The notes: generated by a model from the sequence alone, not told the origin. A stretch of 64,000 nt of DNA from Flavihumibacter fluminis (GCF_021491375.1 NZ_JAKEVY010000003.1:855635-919634), one strand, 5' to 3'. Numbered from the stretch's first letter, positions 19,944 through 31,762 are shown. Translations and numbers: made by a program.

Positions 19944-20321
19944 TTATCCGATCAGTGTCTTGTAACCTTCCGCATCCAGCAGGCCATCCACATCAGCCGG
20001 ATTGGAAACTGTCATTTTGATCATCCAGCCTTCACCATAGGGGTCGGAGTTAACCAGCTCAGGGTTAGCAGAAAGGGCTGGATTTACTTCGTTAATGGTT
20101 CCACTAACCGGTAAGAACAGATCTGATACGGTCTTTACTGCTTCTACTGTACCAAATACAGCTTCCGCTTCCAGGTTTTTACCAACTGTTTCGATTTCCA
20201 CATATACAATATCACCCAATTCTCCCTGAGCGAAATCAGTGATGCCAATGGTTGCAATATTTCCTTCCAGTTTGATCCATTCGTGATCTTTCGTATACTT
20301 TAATGCTGCGGGGATATTCAT
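19944..20321 (-). CDS. gcvH: Glycine cleavage system H protein
   Basis: This 125-residue protein is normal for GcvH. The lipoylated lysine is Lys63 in [14 protein letters not shown], in the conserved hairpin. The N-terminal [25 protein letters not shown] matches the family closely. The lipoyl arm shuttles the aminomethyl group between the P, T and L proteins during glycine breakdown in the cytoplasm. The other gcv genes are not in the window. The stop is 8 bp upstream of the sigma-factor start on the same strand. Confidence 0.97.
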   Translation of the reverse strand: MNIPAALKYTKDHEWIKLEGNIATIGITDFAQGELGDIVYVEIETVGKNLEAEAVFGTVEAVKTVSDLFLPVSGTINEVNPALSANPELVNSDPYGEGWMIKMTVSNPADVDGLLDAEGYKTLIG

Positions 20322-20351
20322 ATCATGAAGTTTAGTGCTGCAAAATATGGA

Positions 20352-20386
20352 GAATTATGAATTAAGAAGTATGAATTATGAATTAG
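20352..20386. repeat. Tandem heptamer GAATTAT, about five copies
   Basis: Units GAATTAT, GAATTAA, GAAGTAT, GAATTAT and GAATTAG follow one another without spacing. They end on the TAA stop codon of the peptidyl-prolyl isomerase gene. The unit length equals that of the GTGAGAC-type arrays elsewhere in the window, but the sequence differs. Confidence 0.75.
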
Positions 20387-21090
20387 GGTCGGCGGACGAG
20401 GCGGGCTTTCTTTATCACCACCGGCTCAAGGGGGCGATCTCCACCCGTACGGCCACTTGTTTTTACTACGGCGATGGAATCAACAACCTCCAGGCCACTG
20501 ATCACTTCTCCATAGATCGTATAGGCCTGATCCAGGTGCGGAGCACCTCCAATTGTTTTGTAAACTGCCCTGTGTGCTGCAGGTAGTTTCCGGCCATTCA
20601 GGCGATGGATTTCTACCGAGTCCAGGGACTGATCTGTAAACACCCTGCCCTGCACAATATAAAACTGGCTGCCACTGCTGGCTCTTTCGGGATTCACATT
20701 ATCGCCCATACGGGCAGCAGCCAGCACGCCCTTGCGGTGAAAATACTTTGGACGTATCTCGGCCGGAATGGTATATCCTGGACCCCCGCTTCCCAGCTTA
20801 GTGGTGTCTGGGGCTTTTTTGGATTTGGGATCCCCCGCCTGAATCATAAACTGCTGAATCACCCGGTGGAATTGAATGCCATCGTAAAAATCGGATCGCA
20901 CCAGGCGGATGAAATTATCACGATGAAGGGGTGTTTCATCGTATAGCCGTAGCCGTATGGTCCCCTTGCTGGTTTGTAGTTCCACATCGCGTTTCAGCAG
21001 GCGTTTGGGAACAGGTGCCCCTGCTTTGGGACTGCAACCAATCAGCAAAGAAACTAAAACCAGCAACCAGGCGATCGGTCTAAAACTCAT
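20383..21090 (-). CDS. Cyclophilin-type peptidyl-prolyl cis-trans isomerase lipoprotein
   Basis: I start this gene at the ATG at 21090 (MSFRPIAWLLVLVSLLIGC) because the lipoprotein signal then fits; an upstream ATG at 21114 adds eight residues. The lipobox is LLIGC. The cyclophilin domain includes the catalytic FIRLVRSDFYDGIQFHRV and QFMIQAGDPKSK, followed by ASSGSQFYIVQG. It speeds proline isomerisation during folding of exported proteins, probably in the periplasm. The start overlaps the stop of the gene at 21080-21424, so the two are cotranscribed. Confidence 0.92.
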   Translation of the reverse strand: MSFRPIAWLLVLVSLLIGCSPKAGAPVPKRLLKRDVELQTSKGTIRLRLYDETPLHRDNFIRLVRSDFYDGIQFHRVIQQFMIQAGDPKSKKAPDTTKLGSGGPGYTIPAEIRPKYFHRKGVLAAARMGDNVNPERASSGSQFYIVQGRVFTDQSLDSVEIHRLNGRKLPAAHRAVYKTIGGAPHLDQAYTIYGEVISGLEVVDSIAVVKTSGRTGGDRPLEPVVIKKARLVRRP

Positions 21091-21424
21091 TTTTATCAAA
21101 GTAGAGTAAAACATGGTCTTTTAAAAAGAGTTCCTGCTCATTTGGTGGCAGTATTGGCAGGTCTTTCAATTGCCTGAAATGAGGCCAGCCATCGCGATCG
21201 CGCCCTTCCAGTTCATAATAACCACTTTGAGCCAGCAGGCTGCAAACAGCCACATGCATCAGATCCTGTTTTTGCTCCTTACTGAATTTCTCCTTTACTT
21301 CTCCCAGTTCCTGGATCCCGATCAGGAACAAAATCGTTTCCATATCGGGCTTCTTACCGAAACGCTCCACCAGCTTAGCTTCCAGGTTCCACCAGCGTAC
21401 CTGTAAATCGTCCTGTACATTCAT
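21080..21424 (-). CDS. Conserved hypothetical protein, 114 aa
   Basis: This soluble 114-residue protein has no signal peptide or membrane segment. It is rich in charged residues and likely helical (WWNLEAKLVERFGKKPDMETILFLIGIQELGEVK). I do not recognise the domain. It overlaps the downstream cyclophilin gene and is divergent from serS with a 53-bp gap. The ordered, non-repetitive sequence and the tight operon placement argue that it is a real gene of unknown function. Confidence 0.75.
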   Translation of the reverse strand: MNVQDDLQVRWWNLEAKLVERFGKKPDMETILFLIGIQELGEVKEKFSKEQKQDLMHVAVCSLLAQSGYYELEGRDRDGWPHFRQLKDLPILPPNEQELFLKDHVLLYFDKNEF

Positions 21425-21477
21425 GGTACAAAGATAACCGGACGGGTCACTTATATTTGCGTCAAATTCAAAAAGAG

Positions 21478-22746
21478 ATGTTACAGGTGAATTTTATCAG
21501 GCAGAACGCGGATTTCGTGAAGGAAAGACTGGCCGTAAAACATTTTTCCCAGTTGAACCTCGTGGATGAGCTGATTGCACTGGATGAAAAAAGAAGAAAA
21601 CTCCAGTTTGAGCGGGATGAATTGCAAAGCAAGGTGAATGCGGCATCCAAAGAAATCGGCAACCTGATGAAATCGGGCAAAAGGGAGGAAGCGGAGGCGC
21701 TGAAGGCGGAAGTAGCTGCCATTAAAGTGCAAATGGAAGATACTTCTGAACTGGCTGACCTTGAAACAGCGGTTCACAGCATCCTGGTGCAATTGCCCAA
21801 CCTGCCGGCTGCGGAAGTGCCTGTTGGTCGCACACCGGAAGAAAATGTAGTGGTTCGGGAAGGAGGCGTGAAGCCGGTTCTGGCTGCAGGCTCCAAACCC
21901 CACTGGGACCTTGTATCGCAGTATGGTTTGATCGATTTCGAACTGGGTAACAAGATTACAGGAAGTGGTTTCCCCGTATATAAAAACCAGGGAGCTAAAT
22001 TGCAACGTGCACTGATCAGTTATTTCCTGGATTATAATACGGCTGCTGGATATGTGGAGTATCTGCCTCCACATATGGTGAATGAAGCATCTGCTTACGG
22101 AACAGGACAATTGCCCGACAAAGAAGGGCAGATGTATCACGCCACAGCAGATAATTTTTACCTGATTCCAACTGCTGAAGTTCCGGTTACCAATATTTAC
22201 CGCGATGAGATTCTGAATGCGAATGAACTTCCTGTGAAGATGACTGCCTATACACCCTGTTTCAGAAGAGAGGCTGGTAGTTATGGTAAAGATGTTCGCG
22301 GCTTAAACAGACTGCACCAGTTTGATAAAGTGGAAGTCGTTCAACTGGTACATCCTGAAACGAGTTACGAAGTATTAGAGGAGATGGTGTTGCATGTGGA
22401 GAAGTTATTACAAAGCCTGGAACTCCCTTACCGCATTCTTCGGTTATGCGGCGGCGATATGGGCTTCACATCCGCACTGACCTATGATTTTGAAGTGTAC
22501 AGTGCTGCCCAGGAAAAATGGCTGGAAGTGAGTTCTGTTTCCAATTTTGAAGCCTATCAGACCAACCGGATGAAAATCCGTTTCAAAGATGAAAAAGGCA
22601 AAACACAATTACTTCATTCTCTGAATGGTAGTTCTATGGCCCTGCCGCGAATAGTGGCAGCGCTGCTTGAAAACAATCAAACCCCGGAGGGGATAAAATT
22701 ACCCAAAGCGGTTCAGCCTTATTTTGGTGGGGAGTGGATTAAATAA
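21478..22746 (+). CDS. serS: Seryl-tRNA synthetase
   Basis: The ATG at 21478 is preceded by AAAAAGAG and gives the normal N-terminus MLQVNFIRQNADFVKERLA, so I prefer it to 21457. The N-terminal antiparallel coiled coil (about 25-105) grips the long variable arm of tRNA-Ser. The class II core carries motif 2 (PCFRREAGSYGKDVRGLNRLHQF) and motif 3 (NGSSMALPRIVAALLEN). It charges tRNA-Ser and tRNA-Sec-type substrates with serine in the cytoplasm. The length of 422 residues is standard. Confidence 0.98.
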   Translation: MLQVNFIRQNADFVKERLAVKHFSQLNLVDELIALDEKRRKLQFERDELQSKVNAASKEIGNLMKSGKREEAEALKAEVAAIKVQMEDTSELADLETAVHSILVQLPNLPAAEVPVGRTPEENVVVREGGVKPVLAAGSKPHWDLVSQYGLIDFELGNKITGSGFPVYKNQGAKLQRALISYFLDYNTAAGYVEYLPPHMVNEASAYGTGQLPDKEGQMYHATADNFYLIPTAEVPVTNIYRDEILNANELPVKMTAYTPCFRREAGSYGKDVRGLNRLHQFDKVEVVQLVHPETSYEVLEEMVLHVEKLLQSLELPYRILRLCGGDMGFTSALTYDFEVYSAAQEKWLEVSSVSNFEAYQTNRMKIRFKDEKGKTQLLHSLNGSSMALPRIVAALLENNQTPEGIKLPKAVQPYFGGEWIK

Positions 22747-22753
22747 ATTCTGT

Positions 22754-23848
22754 ATGAAGCGACCCTTCTTATATCTTGTTTTAGTTTTTCTTGTACTATT
22801 GGGTTGCAGGAAAGATAACGCATCAGATAAGAGCCGCGGATTATTAGGTGTTACTCCCTGGCCGGCTGATTTCACTCTTGAGGAACAACAAAAAGCATTG
22901 GCCTTTATCTCAGCTGATTGCGATTTGGTTTCACATCATTTTGATGATGGTATTCCCTATCAGGAAAGTTTTACATCATCCGAAATGCCTTCCGGTTTAA
23001 TAGCTGATGTACAATTCATAAAAAGTCAAACGGCTGGGAAAAAAAGACTGCTCAGTGTGTCAGCTTTAGACTTGAGCCGAAAAGCAATGGCTTCCTATTA
23101 CAGAGATTCTCTTGCTGTTTCAGCAGCGATACGGCAGCATTGGAAGAGCTTACCGATTGATCATCCAGACAGAATTACTGCTTATGTGAAATATATTGGC
23201 TGGTTGGCAGATCAGTTTAAACCCGACTGGATTAATTATGGTGTAGAAAGTAACCTGGCAGAATGGGATCCTGCTGAATTTCAGCAATACAAAAAATTTC
23301 TGCAGCAGGTTTACAAAGCACTTAAAGCAAGTTACCCGCAAACACCAATTTTTCTTAGTTTAATGGTTACTGAGCAAGCATTGTCTATTGCCCATGCCCG
23401 GGAGTTATTGCCTTTGTCGGATTTTGTTGCGTTGAGTGCCTACCCTTATACTCATGTAAGCAGTAGCAGTAATGGGAATACCGATCCGTCACTTTTCCCA
23501 GACCGATATTTTGAGCAATGGTTAGACCTTGCACCAGAAAAACCCTGGTGTTTTGCGGAAACTGCCTATATCGCAGAACCACTTTCAGTTCCTGAATATT
23601 TTTTAAATAAAGAGGGGAATGCAGCCTGGCAAAAAACTTATCTTGACCAATTATTGAAATTGCTGGATCAACGGAAAGGACAATTTTTAGTTTGGTTTTG
23701 TTATAAGGATTATAATGCTGCTATTAAGCGATTAAAAGAGTCCGGTCAATATCAGCCGCTGTTTTCTTTCTGGCAGGATACGGGCTTGTTTGATGAAAAA
23801 AATCAGCCCCGACCTGCTTTGCAAAGTTGGAGAAATTATAGAAAATAA
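22754..23848 (+). CDS. Lipoprotein with GH-A clan TIM-barrel-like fold
   Basis: I start at the ATG at 22754 because it gives a clear lipoprotein signal, MKRPFLYLVLVFLVLLGC. The mature protein (about 345 residues) reads as a glycoside-hydrolase-like barrel. ADQFKPDWINYGVESNLAEW resembles strand 4 with its acid/base position, PIFLSLMV fits a middle strand, and PEKPWCFAETAYIAEP resembles strand 7 with its nucleophile Glu. It is distantly like GH53 galactanases, but I cannot confirm activity or substrate. It begins 7 bp after serS, probably by readthrough rather than shared function. Confidence 0.65.
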   Translation: MKRPFLYLVLVFLVLLGCRKDNASDKSRGLLGVTPWPADFTLEEQQKALAFISADCDLVSHHFDDGIPYQESFTSSEMPSGLIADVQFIKSQTAGKKRLLSVSALDLSRKAMASYYRDSLAVSAAIRQHWKSLPIDHPDRITAYVKYIGWLADQFKPDWINYGVESNLAEWDPAEFQQYKKFLQQVYKALKASYPQTPIFLSLMVTEQALSIAHARELLPLSDFVALSAYPYTHVSSSSNGNTDPSLFPDRYFEQWLDLAPEKPWCFAETAYIAEPLSVPEYFLNKEGNAAWQKTYLDQLLKLLDQRKGQFLVWFCYKDYNAAIKRLKESGQYQPLFSFWQDTGLFDEKNQPRPALQSWRNYRK

Positions 23849-23902
23849 CAAGGCAGGTTAAACTTACTCTTCTAGCGAAAGTCTTATACCAAACATTGGA
23901 CT

Positions 23903-25318
23903 GTGAAAGATACTCAAACAGCTCTTCAACATCTTGCGTGGAGGGCAGGGTTTGGTCCTGCAGCAGCAGAACTCCCTAAAATCCGAAAAGCGAAGTTGGC
24001 AGAATTCAGAAAAGCGCTGCTTACTAATTCCGTTAGCCTGCCAGCTTTTTTGGAAGCAGTAAAGAATCCCTACGAAGGAATGGCTCCTGAAGAGGTTATC
24101 CAAAAAATGAGAGGCGCCAGTGAGGAAGCCAGAAAGGAATTGAGAGCGTTTAATCAGGAAGGAATTAAAAAGTTGAATCGGCTCTGGATTAAGGAAATGA
24201 TCAGCAGTAAGGCTCAACTCAGGGAGAAGATGGCTTTTTTCTGGCATGATCATTTTGCCTGCCGCTCTGGCAATGTGTTACATGTTCAACAATATCTTCA
24301 GATAATCAGAAGCCATGCATTGGGAAAGTTTCCGGATTTATTGCTGGCAGTTAGCAAGTCTGCTGCTATGATCAATTATCTCAATGCGAATCAGAACAGA
24401 AAAAACAGTCCGAATGAAAACTTCGCCAGGGAAGTAATGGAGTTGTTTACTGTTGGTAAAGGCAATTATTCAGAAGAGGATATCAAAGAAGCAGCCCGGG
24501 CTTTTACCGGATGGACTGCCACCTATTCGGGTGAATTTGTATTCAGACCCGGACAACATGATGCAGGCACCAAACGGATCTTCGGCCATACTGGTAATTT
24601 TAACGGAGAAGAAGTGTTGCAACTTTTAGTGAAGCAGCCAGCAACAGCTCGATTCCTGACTGAAAAGATTTACCGGTTTTTTGTGAATGAAGAAATCGAT
24701 GAAAAAATAGTTTCCTCACTTGCCAATGGGTTTTATGAATCAGGTTATGATATCGCTAAACTGATGCAAACGATTTTTTCATCTGACTGGTTTTATAAAA
24801 AAGAAAATATCGGGAACCGGATCAAATCGCCTATTGAGTTGTGGGTTGGAATCAATCGCCAACTTCCTATGGATTTTGGTAATGAGGATGCGGGTATTAG
24901 CTTTCAGCGGATAATGGGCCAGACACTTTTTAATCCGCCCAATGTAGCCGGATGGCCTTCAGGAAATGCCTGGATTGATAGCACTTCATTAATGTACCGA
25001 TTGCAACTTCCTAAAATCGTCAGTGCCGGAACAGATTTTGCGATTACACCAAAAGCAGATGATGATGTGCAGATGGGAAAGACAGCCAGGCCCATCCGGG
25101 CGCTTTCAGCTATGATAAAATGGCCTCTTTACTTCCAGTCTTTCGCAGCTATCGATCCTGAAAAATTGCGGGAGGCGGTGAAGCTTTTTTTGCTGCAATC
25201 CACTACCTGTCCTTCAGATAGTATGCTGGATAAATACAGTAAAGAAAATAGCAGAGAATCGCTGCTTTCAAGCCGGACCATCCTGCTGATGCAGAGTCCC
25301 GAATATCAATTATGTTAA
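23903..25318 (+). CDS. DUF1800 family protein
   Basis: This 471-residue protein has the typical DUF1800 start, QHLAWRAGFGPAAAELPKI. Conserved stretches follow: REKMAFFWHDHFACRSGNV, NENFAREVMELFTVGKGNY, EDIKEAARAFTGWT, FNPPNVAGWPSGNAWID. The family has no settled function and is nearly always paired with a DUF1501 protein, as here (12 bp downstream). Secretion-related or copper-linked roles have been suggested for other phyla. I use the GTG at 23903 because no ATG lies before the conserved region. Confidence 0.9.
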   Translation: MKDTQTALQHLAWRAGFGPAAAELPKIRKAKLAEFRKALLTNSVSLPAFLEAVKNPYEGMAPEEVIQKMRGASEEARKELRAFNQEGIKKLNRLWIKEMISSKAQLREKMAFFWHDHFACRSGNVLHVQQYLQIIRSHALGKFPDLLLAVSKSAAMINYLNANQNRKNSPNENFAREVMELFTVGKGNYSEEDIKEAARAFTGWTATYSGEFVFRPGQHDAGTKRIFGHTGNFNGEEVLQLLVKQPATARFLTEKIYRFFVNEEIDEKIVSSLANGFYESGYDIAKLMQTIFSSDWFYKKENIGNRIKSPIELWVGINRQLPMDFGNEDAGISFQRIMGQTLFNPPNVAGWPSGNAWIDSTSLMYRLQLPKIVSAGTDFAITPKADDDVQMGKTARPIRALSAMIKWPLYFQSFAAIDPEKLREAVKLFLLQSTTCPSDSMLDKYSKENSRESLLSSRTILLMQSPEYQLC

Positions 25319-25330
25319 TACCTTATTGCT

Positions 25331-26527
25331 ATGTTAATAAAAAGAAGATCATTCATTAAAGGAACGGGACTTGCAACTGCCTCCTTATTGATGCCACGTT
25401 TTCTGCATGCATTTGATGCAGATGGAAAAGTACCTCCGGGAAATAAGGTGTTGGTGGTATTGCAGCTGAGTGGTGGCAATGATGGATTAAACACAGTGAT
25501 TCCCTATCGCAATGATATTTATTATAAATCCAGACCTGGAATTGCAATTGCAAAAGAAAAAGCTATCCGTCTGACGGATGAAGCTGGTCTGCATCCTTCT
25601 TTGAGCTTTTTGGGTCAGTTGTTTGCAGAAGGAGAGATGAGTATCCTTAACAATGTAGGCTATCCGGAACCCGATCGCTCACATTTCCGAAGCATGGATA
25701 TCTGGCAGAGTGCGAGTGGAGCAAAAGAGTATTTGGAAACGGGCTGGCTGGGCAGATTGCTGGATGAACAGTGTAAGAACTGCGAACATTCAACGCAGGC
25801 CATTGAGATTGATGATATGTTAAGTCTCGCTTTAAAAGGAAAATCAAAAAATGGATTTGCGTTTAAGGATCCCCGTAAGTTGTACCAGGCGGGGCGATCA
25901 CCATTTCTGCAGGACCTGTTGAATGCACATGATCAGGAGCACGCGGAGCATACGGTATCTTACCTCTACAAGACATTGGCAGACACCAAAAAAAGTACTG
26001 CCTATATCTATGAGCATAGTCAGCAGGTAGCGACTGGTGTGTATCCAAATCATGAATTGGGCAGGAATTTAAAGACGGTAGCTTCTTTGATTCTCTCAGA
26101 TATAAATACCAACGTGTATTATGTATCCATTGGTAGTTTTGATACCCATGTGGGACAGGATGTGCAGCAATCGCGCTTGTTTGGTCAAATAAATGATGCA
26201 TTGCAGGCATTTGTATCTGATCTCAAAAAGAACAACCGCTTTGAGGATGTACTGATTATGAGTTTTTCAGAATTCGGAAGAAGGGTGGCGCAGAATGCCA
26301 GCAGGGGAACCGATCATGGCAGTGCCAATAATATGTTTTTCATTTCGGGTGGCTTGAAGCAGAAAGGGCTGCTGAATGAACTGGATGATTTAACTTCTCT
26401 GAAGCTCGGCGATCTGCAATACAAAATAGATTTTCGCCGGGTTTATGCTACGGTACTGGAGAACTGGTTAAAAGTAAAAGCAGAGCCGATCCTGGGCAAT
26501 GCCTTCGAACCGCTCCGCTTTGTATAG
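25331..26527 (+). CDS. DUF1501 family protein with Tat-type leader
   Basis: This 398-residue protein begins with a twin-arginine-like signal, KRRSFIKGTGLATASLLMP. It then carries the DUF1501 pattern: VLVVLQLSGGNDGLNTVIPY, NNVGYPEPDRSHFRSMDIWQ, ALQAFVSDLKKNNRFEDVLIMSFSEFGRRV, GTDHGSANNMFFISGG. This fold belongs to the alkaline-phosphatase/sulfatase superfamily, with likely metal ligands in DGLN, EFGRRV and DHGS. It forms a two-gene unit with the DUF1800 gene and is probably exported folded. The biochemical activity is unknown. Confidence 0.9.
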   Translation: MLIKRRSFIKGTGLATASLLMPRFLHAFDADGKVPPGNKVLVVLQLSGGNDGLNTVIPYRNDIYYKSRPGIAIAKEKAIRLTDEAGLHPSLSFLGQLFAEGEMSILNNVGYPEPDRSHFRSMDIWQSASGAKEYLETGWLGRLLDEQCKNCEHSTQAIEIDDMLSLALKGKSKNGFAFKDPRKLYQAGRSPFLQDLLNAHDQEHAEHTVSYLYKTLADTKKSTAYIYEHSQQVATGVYPNHELGRNLKTVASLILSDINTNVYYVSIGSFDTHVGQDVQQSRLFGQINDALQAFVSDLKKNNRFEDVLIMSFSEFGRRVAQNASRGTDHGSANNMFFISGGLKQKGLLNELDDLTSLKLGDLQYKIDFRRVYATVLENWLKVKAEPILGNAFEPLRFV

Positions 26528-26534
26528 TTAGTTA

Positions 26535-26567
26535 CCTCACCGGTCGGGTGCCACCGGTCGGGTGAGG
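26535..26567. repeat. Short direct/inverted repeat downstream of DUF1501
   Basis: Two copies of CACCGGTCGGGTG lie head to tail, and the outer CCTCACC/GGTGAGG can pair. This may form a hairpin between two convergent genes. It lacks a T-tract, so I do not call it a terminator. Confidence 0.4.
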
Positions 26568-26573
26568 GGAAGA

Positions 26574-27311
26574 TCAGAGTTTGCGAACCCAGATATTCCG
26601 GAAGCTAACAGGATTGCCATGGTCCTGGAGTTTGAAACCCATTGGACCATGCTTTTTGTAGGTAGCAATTCCGATGAATTCGGTGGCGCCGGCAATAGTG
26701 GTATTGTTCTGAATCAGGACACCATTGTGCAGCACGGTAATTCTTGCAGGAGATTTCAGCATACCATTATCAAGGAAGCGGGGCGCTGTGAAAATAATAT
26801 CGTAGGTCTGCCATTCACCCGGACCTTTACTCGCATTCACCATTGGCATACTCTGTTTGTAAATGCTTCCGGCCTGACCATTTGAATAGGTCGTGTTGCC
26901 ATAACTATCCAGGACCTGCAACTCGTATTGTTCCATCAGGAAAACTCCGCTGTTACCTCTGCCCTGGCCTTCGCCTTCTATCTTTGCCGGTGTTCTCCAT
27001 TCGATATGAAGTTGAAAATCTTCAAAAACCTGTTTGGTTTTGATATCACCAGATCCCGGTTTCACAGTGAAGATGCCATTCTCCACTACCCACTCAGCGG
27101 GACTTGTACCATCTTTTGCACTCACCCATTCGGAGAGATTTTTACCATCAAAGAGTACGATGGCATCTGATGGTGCCTTTTGGGCTGAACCTGGATTGAT
27201 AACCGGGGGAACCGGATTCCATTGTTCTGTCAGTTTGGGATCTTTCTGTGCAAAACAGGCACTGAAGCTAAAGCCTGCGAGGAGGCATGCCGATAAGAAT
27301 TGTTTTTTCAT
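26574..27311 (-). CDS. DUF1080 / 3-keto-disaccharide hydrolase family protein
   Basis: This 245-residue protein has a signal peptide (cleavage near CFAQ), so it is periplasmic or surface-exposed. The domain is a concanavalin-like beta-sandwich with the family hallmarks: [66 protein letters not shown]. Some relatives hydrolyse 3-keto-glycosides in sugar-degradation pathways. No 3-keto dehydrogenase is adjacent, so the substrate is open. It stands as a single gene convergent with DUF1501. Confidence 0.9.
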   Translation of the reverse strand: MKKQFLSACLLAGFSFSACFAQKDPKLTEQWNPVPPVINPGSAQKAPSDAIVLFDGKNLSEWVSAKDGTSPAEWVVENGIFTVKPGSGDIKTKQVFEDFQLHIEWRTPAKIEGEGQGRGNSGVFLMEQYELQVLDSYGNTTYSNGQAGSIYKQSMPMVNASKGPGEWQTYDIIFTAPRFLDNGMLKSPARITVLHNGVLIQNNTTIAGATEFIGIATYKKHGPMGFKLQDHGNPVSFRNIWVRKL

Positions 27312-27382
27312 ATTACTTGCTTGCGTATCGTTGAAGAATAAGTGTGAAATCTGTTTTTAAATGTAAGCAATCCGACCCAGTT

Positions 27383-29338
27383 TTACCGGATCAATTGCAA
27401 ACTGCCTTTTTTCCGGTAAGCATTACCGTTATAGTCTTCTCCACTGATGACCCACACATAGGTGCCGGAAGGCTGTTCGATGCCACCCAGGCGACCATCC
27501 CATCCATCGTAACTGATGCCATCATAAACCAGTTGTCCCAGGCGGTTGTACACCCGGAAATAGTCAACTTTTCGCATGCCTACAGCCAGGAAAGAAAAAC
27601 GATCATTTTTGCCATCTCCATTGGGGGTAAAGGCATTGGGAACATATAACTCGGGACCTTTAAAAACCCGGATATGAACGGAGTCTGTGGTTGCACAACC
27701 TACATCCGTAAAAGCAGTAAGGACCAGGGTAGTGGGCCTGTCCAGCGTAGCAACAGGATTCGGCAGCGTTGGATCATTAACCGCACCGGCTGGCGACCAG
27801 CTATAGTATTGTCCGCCTGAGCCATTTAACTGAATTGGCTGATTGATGGCGGCGATGGTATCTCTTCCGGCATTTGCCCTGGTCTGAAAAAAACTGGCGA
27901 TATGTTCTATCGGATCACTCCAGCAACCATTGGCACCTAGTCCCCGCAACTGAATGGGGAAATCTCCTGCTCTGTTGCTGATTAAACGAAATTGTTCTGC
28001 TGCTGCAATTCCAATTCCGGAAATCCAGGCCCATTCTACAACAGGATTGGAGGGCAGGTTGGAGCTGGCTTCGAGGAAAACTTCATCTCCCACACAGGCC
28101 GCACTTACCTGCGAAGGAAGGCTGATGGCCGGTTTCTCCAGGAAATAAACAATCTTTTCGACAGTGCCGGATTCACAGCCTTCTTTGGTTTTGACATTGA
28201 GTCGCACGGGGACCTGGGCCGGACCATTAATCTGCATTTCAGGTGGAGATTGCCCGTTAAAAGGTTGTCCATTTATTGACCAGTTCCATTCTGTGATGGT
28301 GCCATATTCAACAAAGGATCGATCGGTCGCTTGCAGGATGGAACCTCCGCAGATGGTATCTGGTATAATAAAATCTGGTTCCGGAATGGATCCGATGGTG
28401 ATGACCTGCCGGAATGTATCTGACCAACAGCCATCATTTCCAAGTACTGCTGCAGAGATGGTGTAATTGCCGGGTGTAGCGTAAGTATGTGGAGGTGGTA
28501 TCTTTTGATTATAAATGGTGCCATCGCCATAATTCCAATGCCAGGCAACTATATAACCAAAAGATTGGGCCTGATCAACCAACTGGATTTCCTGAGGCGC
28601 GCAGGTTTCAGGGGATGGAACAAATTCGAATCCTGCTTTCAACGAGGTGCAAAATCGCTGGTGATTGTTCGCGCCACCGGTTGCTGAGGTGAAGCCCCAG
28701 TAAACAGAAGGATCATTTCCAAAGACATCTTTAATAAGGTCAATAGTTGCTGTTACCCGGAGTTCATTATCTATAAAAGCAGAAAAAATTTTGTTATCCG
28801 CATCCCATTTGATGGTAAATGCATGCCATTGACAGTCTTCAATATTATTATTGTTAAGAATGGCAGTTACTGGTCCCGCAAGGTTATTACTGCCGCCATG
28901 TCTAATATCGCCATTCAATTGAATGCTGATATGATCATAGGTGGGATCATTGTTCTCCAGGTTTTGCCAGGTATCAATTTCAATAGCCACTGATGGACGA
29001 ACGCCATCGTATCCTATACCTCCACCCTGTGATCCGATATTGGTGGAAATGGGTTGCAGCATAAATACCATACCGTCGGCACCATCGGCATCTTTGCAAC
29101 CGAGGTTTACATCGAACTTGAACTCGAATGAATTATCCAGCCGGATTTTATTCATGTTCCACACCGAGCCTGATTGTGCATTGGCAGCATCCGTCAGTGT
29201 GTAGCAGTTGCAATTTTCTTTGTATGCGGATCCATTCAGATGATAGGGAGGGTCAATCGTGGATTGACTAAAAACAGCGAAGGGAAACAGGAGCACCAGG
29301 GAAAGTGGGACCCAATATGGACAAAATCGTTTACTCAC
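27383..29338 (-). CDS. Secreted lectin/PKD protein with T9SS type B (gliding-motility) C-terminal domain
   Basis: This 651-residue protein starts from a GTG (29338) with a signal peptide ending AVFSQ. Residues about 25-245 form an L-type lectin-like beta-sandwich (DGADGMVFMLQPISTN, SVAIEIDTWQN, NQRFCTSLKAGFEFV). PKD-like domains follow (IVAWHWNYGDGTIYNQ, ITEWNWSING). The last 90 residues are the gliding-motility-associated type B sorting domain (LYVPNAFTPNGDGKNDRFSF ... DGWDGRL ... GTYVWVISGEDYNG). It is therefore probably exported by the T9SS and displayed or released at the cell surface, binding sugars. It is a single gene with its own terminator upstream. Confidence 0.9.
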   Translation of the reverse strand: MSKRFCPYWVPLSLVLLFPFAVFSQSTIDPPYHLNGSAYKENCNCYTLTDAANAQSGSVWNMNKIRLDNSFEFKFDVNLGCKDADGADGMVFMLQPISTNIGSQGGGIGYDGVRPSVAIEIDTWQNLENNDPTYDHISIQLNGDIRHGGSNNLAGPVTAILNNNNIEDCQWHAFTIKWDADNKIFSAFIDNELRVTATIDLIKDVFGNDPSVYWGFTSATGGANNHQRFCTSLKAGFEFVPSPETCAPQEIQLVDQAQSFGYIVAWHWNYGDGTIYNQKIPPPHTYATPGNYTISAAVLGNDGCWSDTFRQVITIGSIPEPDFIIPDTICGGSILQATDRSFVEYGTITEWNWSINGQPFNGQSPPEMQINGPAQVPVRLNVKTKEGCESGTVEKIVYFLEKPAISLPSQVSAACVGDEVFLEASSNLPSNPVVEWAWISGIGIAAAEQFRLISNRAGDFPIQLRGLGANGCWSDPIEHIASFFQTRANAGRDTIAAINQPIQLNGSGGQYYSWSPAGAVNDPTLPNPVATLDRPTTLVLTAFTDVGCATTDSVHIRVFKGPELYVPNAFTPNGDGKNDRFSFLAVGMRKVDYFRVYNRLGQLVYDGISYDGWDGRLGGIEQPSGTYVWVISGEDYNGNAYRKKGSLQLIR

Positions 29339-29352
29339 AGAGTATGAAAATA

Positions 29353-29391
29353 AAAAAAAGCACCTGCCTCACAAAGAACAGGTGCTTTTTT
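29353..29391 (-). terminator. Hairpin terminator after the 67-aa gene
   Basis: The stem AAAAAGCACCTG/CAGGTGCTTTTT flanked by A- and T-tracts lies between the stop of the 67-aa gene (29410) and the lectin gene start. It works on either strand; by position it ends the 29410-29613 transcript. Confidence 0.85.
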
Positions 29392-29409
29392 ATTCGTTGA
29401 GTTGGAAAA

Positions 29410-29613
29410 TTACCAACCTTGTTTAGCGATGCCGGCTTTGATAGCAGCAAGGGCTTTCTCTTCACCCAGCATGGTAGTAAGTTTGTTACCCTTACCATCA
29501 TTACCCTGTGCCATATAACCGCCTCTGGCAGTTTTAGTGATCACTGCGTCTTTGATCTCTACACCTTTTTCCTTGGTCTTTACGTTATATGCGGTCAATT
29601 TGATATCTGCCAT
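29410..29613 (-). CDS. Small conserved hypothetical protein, 67 aa
   Basis: This 67-residue basic protein (MADIKLTAYNVKTKEKGVEI, then TARGGYMAQGNDGKGNKL) is predicted to be mostly beta with a C-terminal helix (GEEKALAAIKAGIA). It has no signal peptide or membrane segment. The dedicated terminator and the AT-rich region in front of its start support real expression. I recognise no characterised family. It lies 106 bp downstream of gyrB on the same strand. Confidence 0.75.
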   Translation of the reverse strand: MADIKLTAYNVKTKEKGVEIKDAVITKTARGGYMAQGNDGKGNKLTTMLGEEKALAAIKAGIAKQGW

Positions 29614-29719
29614 GTTTTAAAAATTTTAAATGAACAATAGGGTTAAAACGCGCGCACAAGCTAGCCAAAAAATCTTAGAATGACCCTGATACGCGGATAT
29701 AAATAGGAAAATTTTAATA

Positions 29720-31708
<1,989 letters not shown>

Positions 31709-31762
31709 TCAATACGCTTAAATGGTAGAAAAAAAGACTATTGGCAAATGTACGGAAAAGAG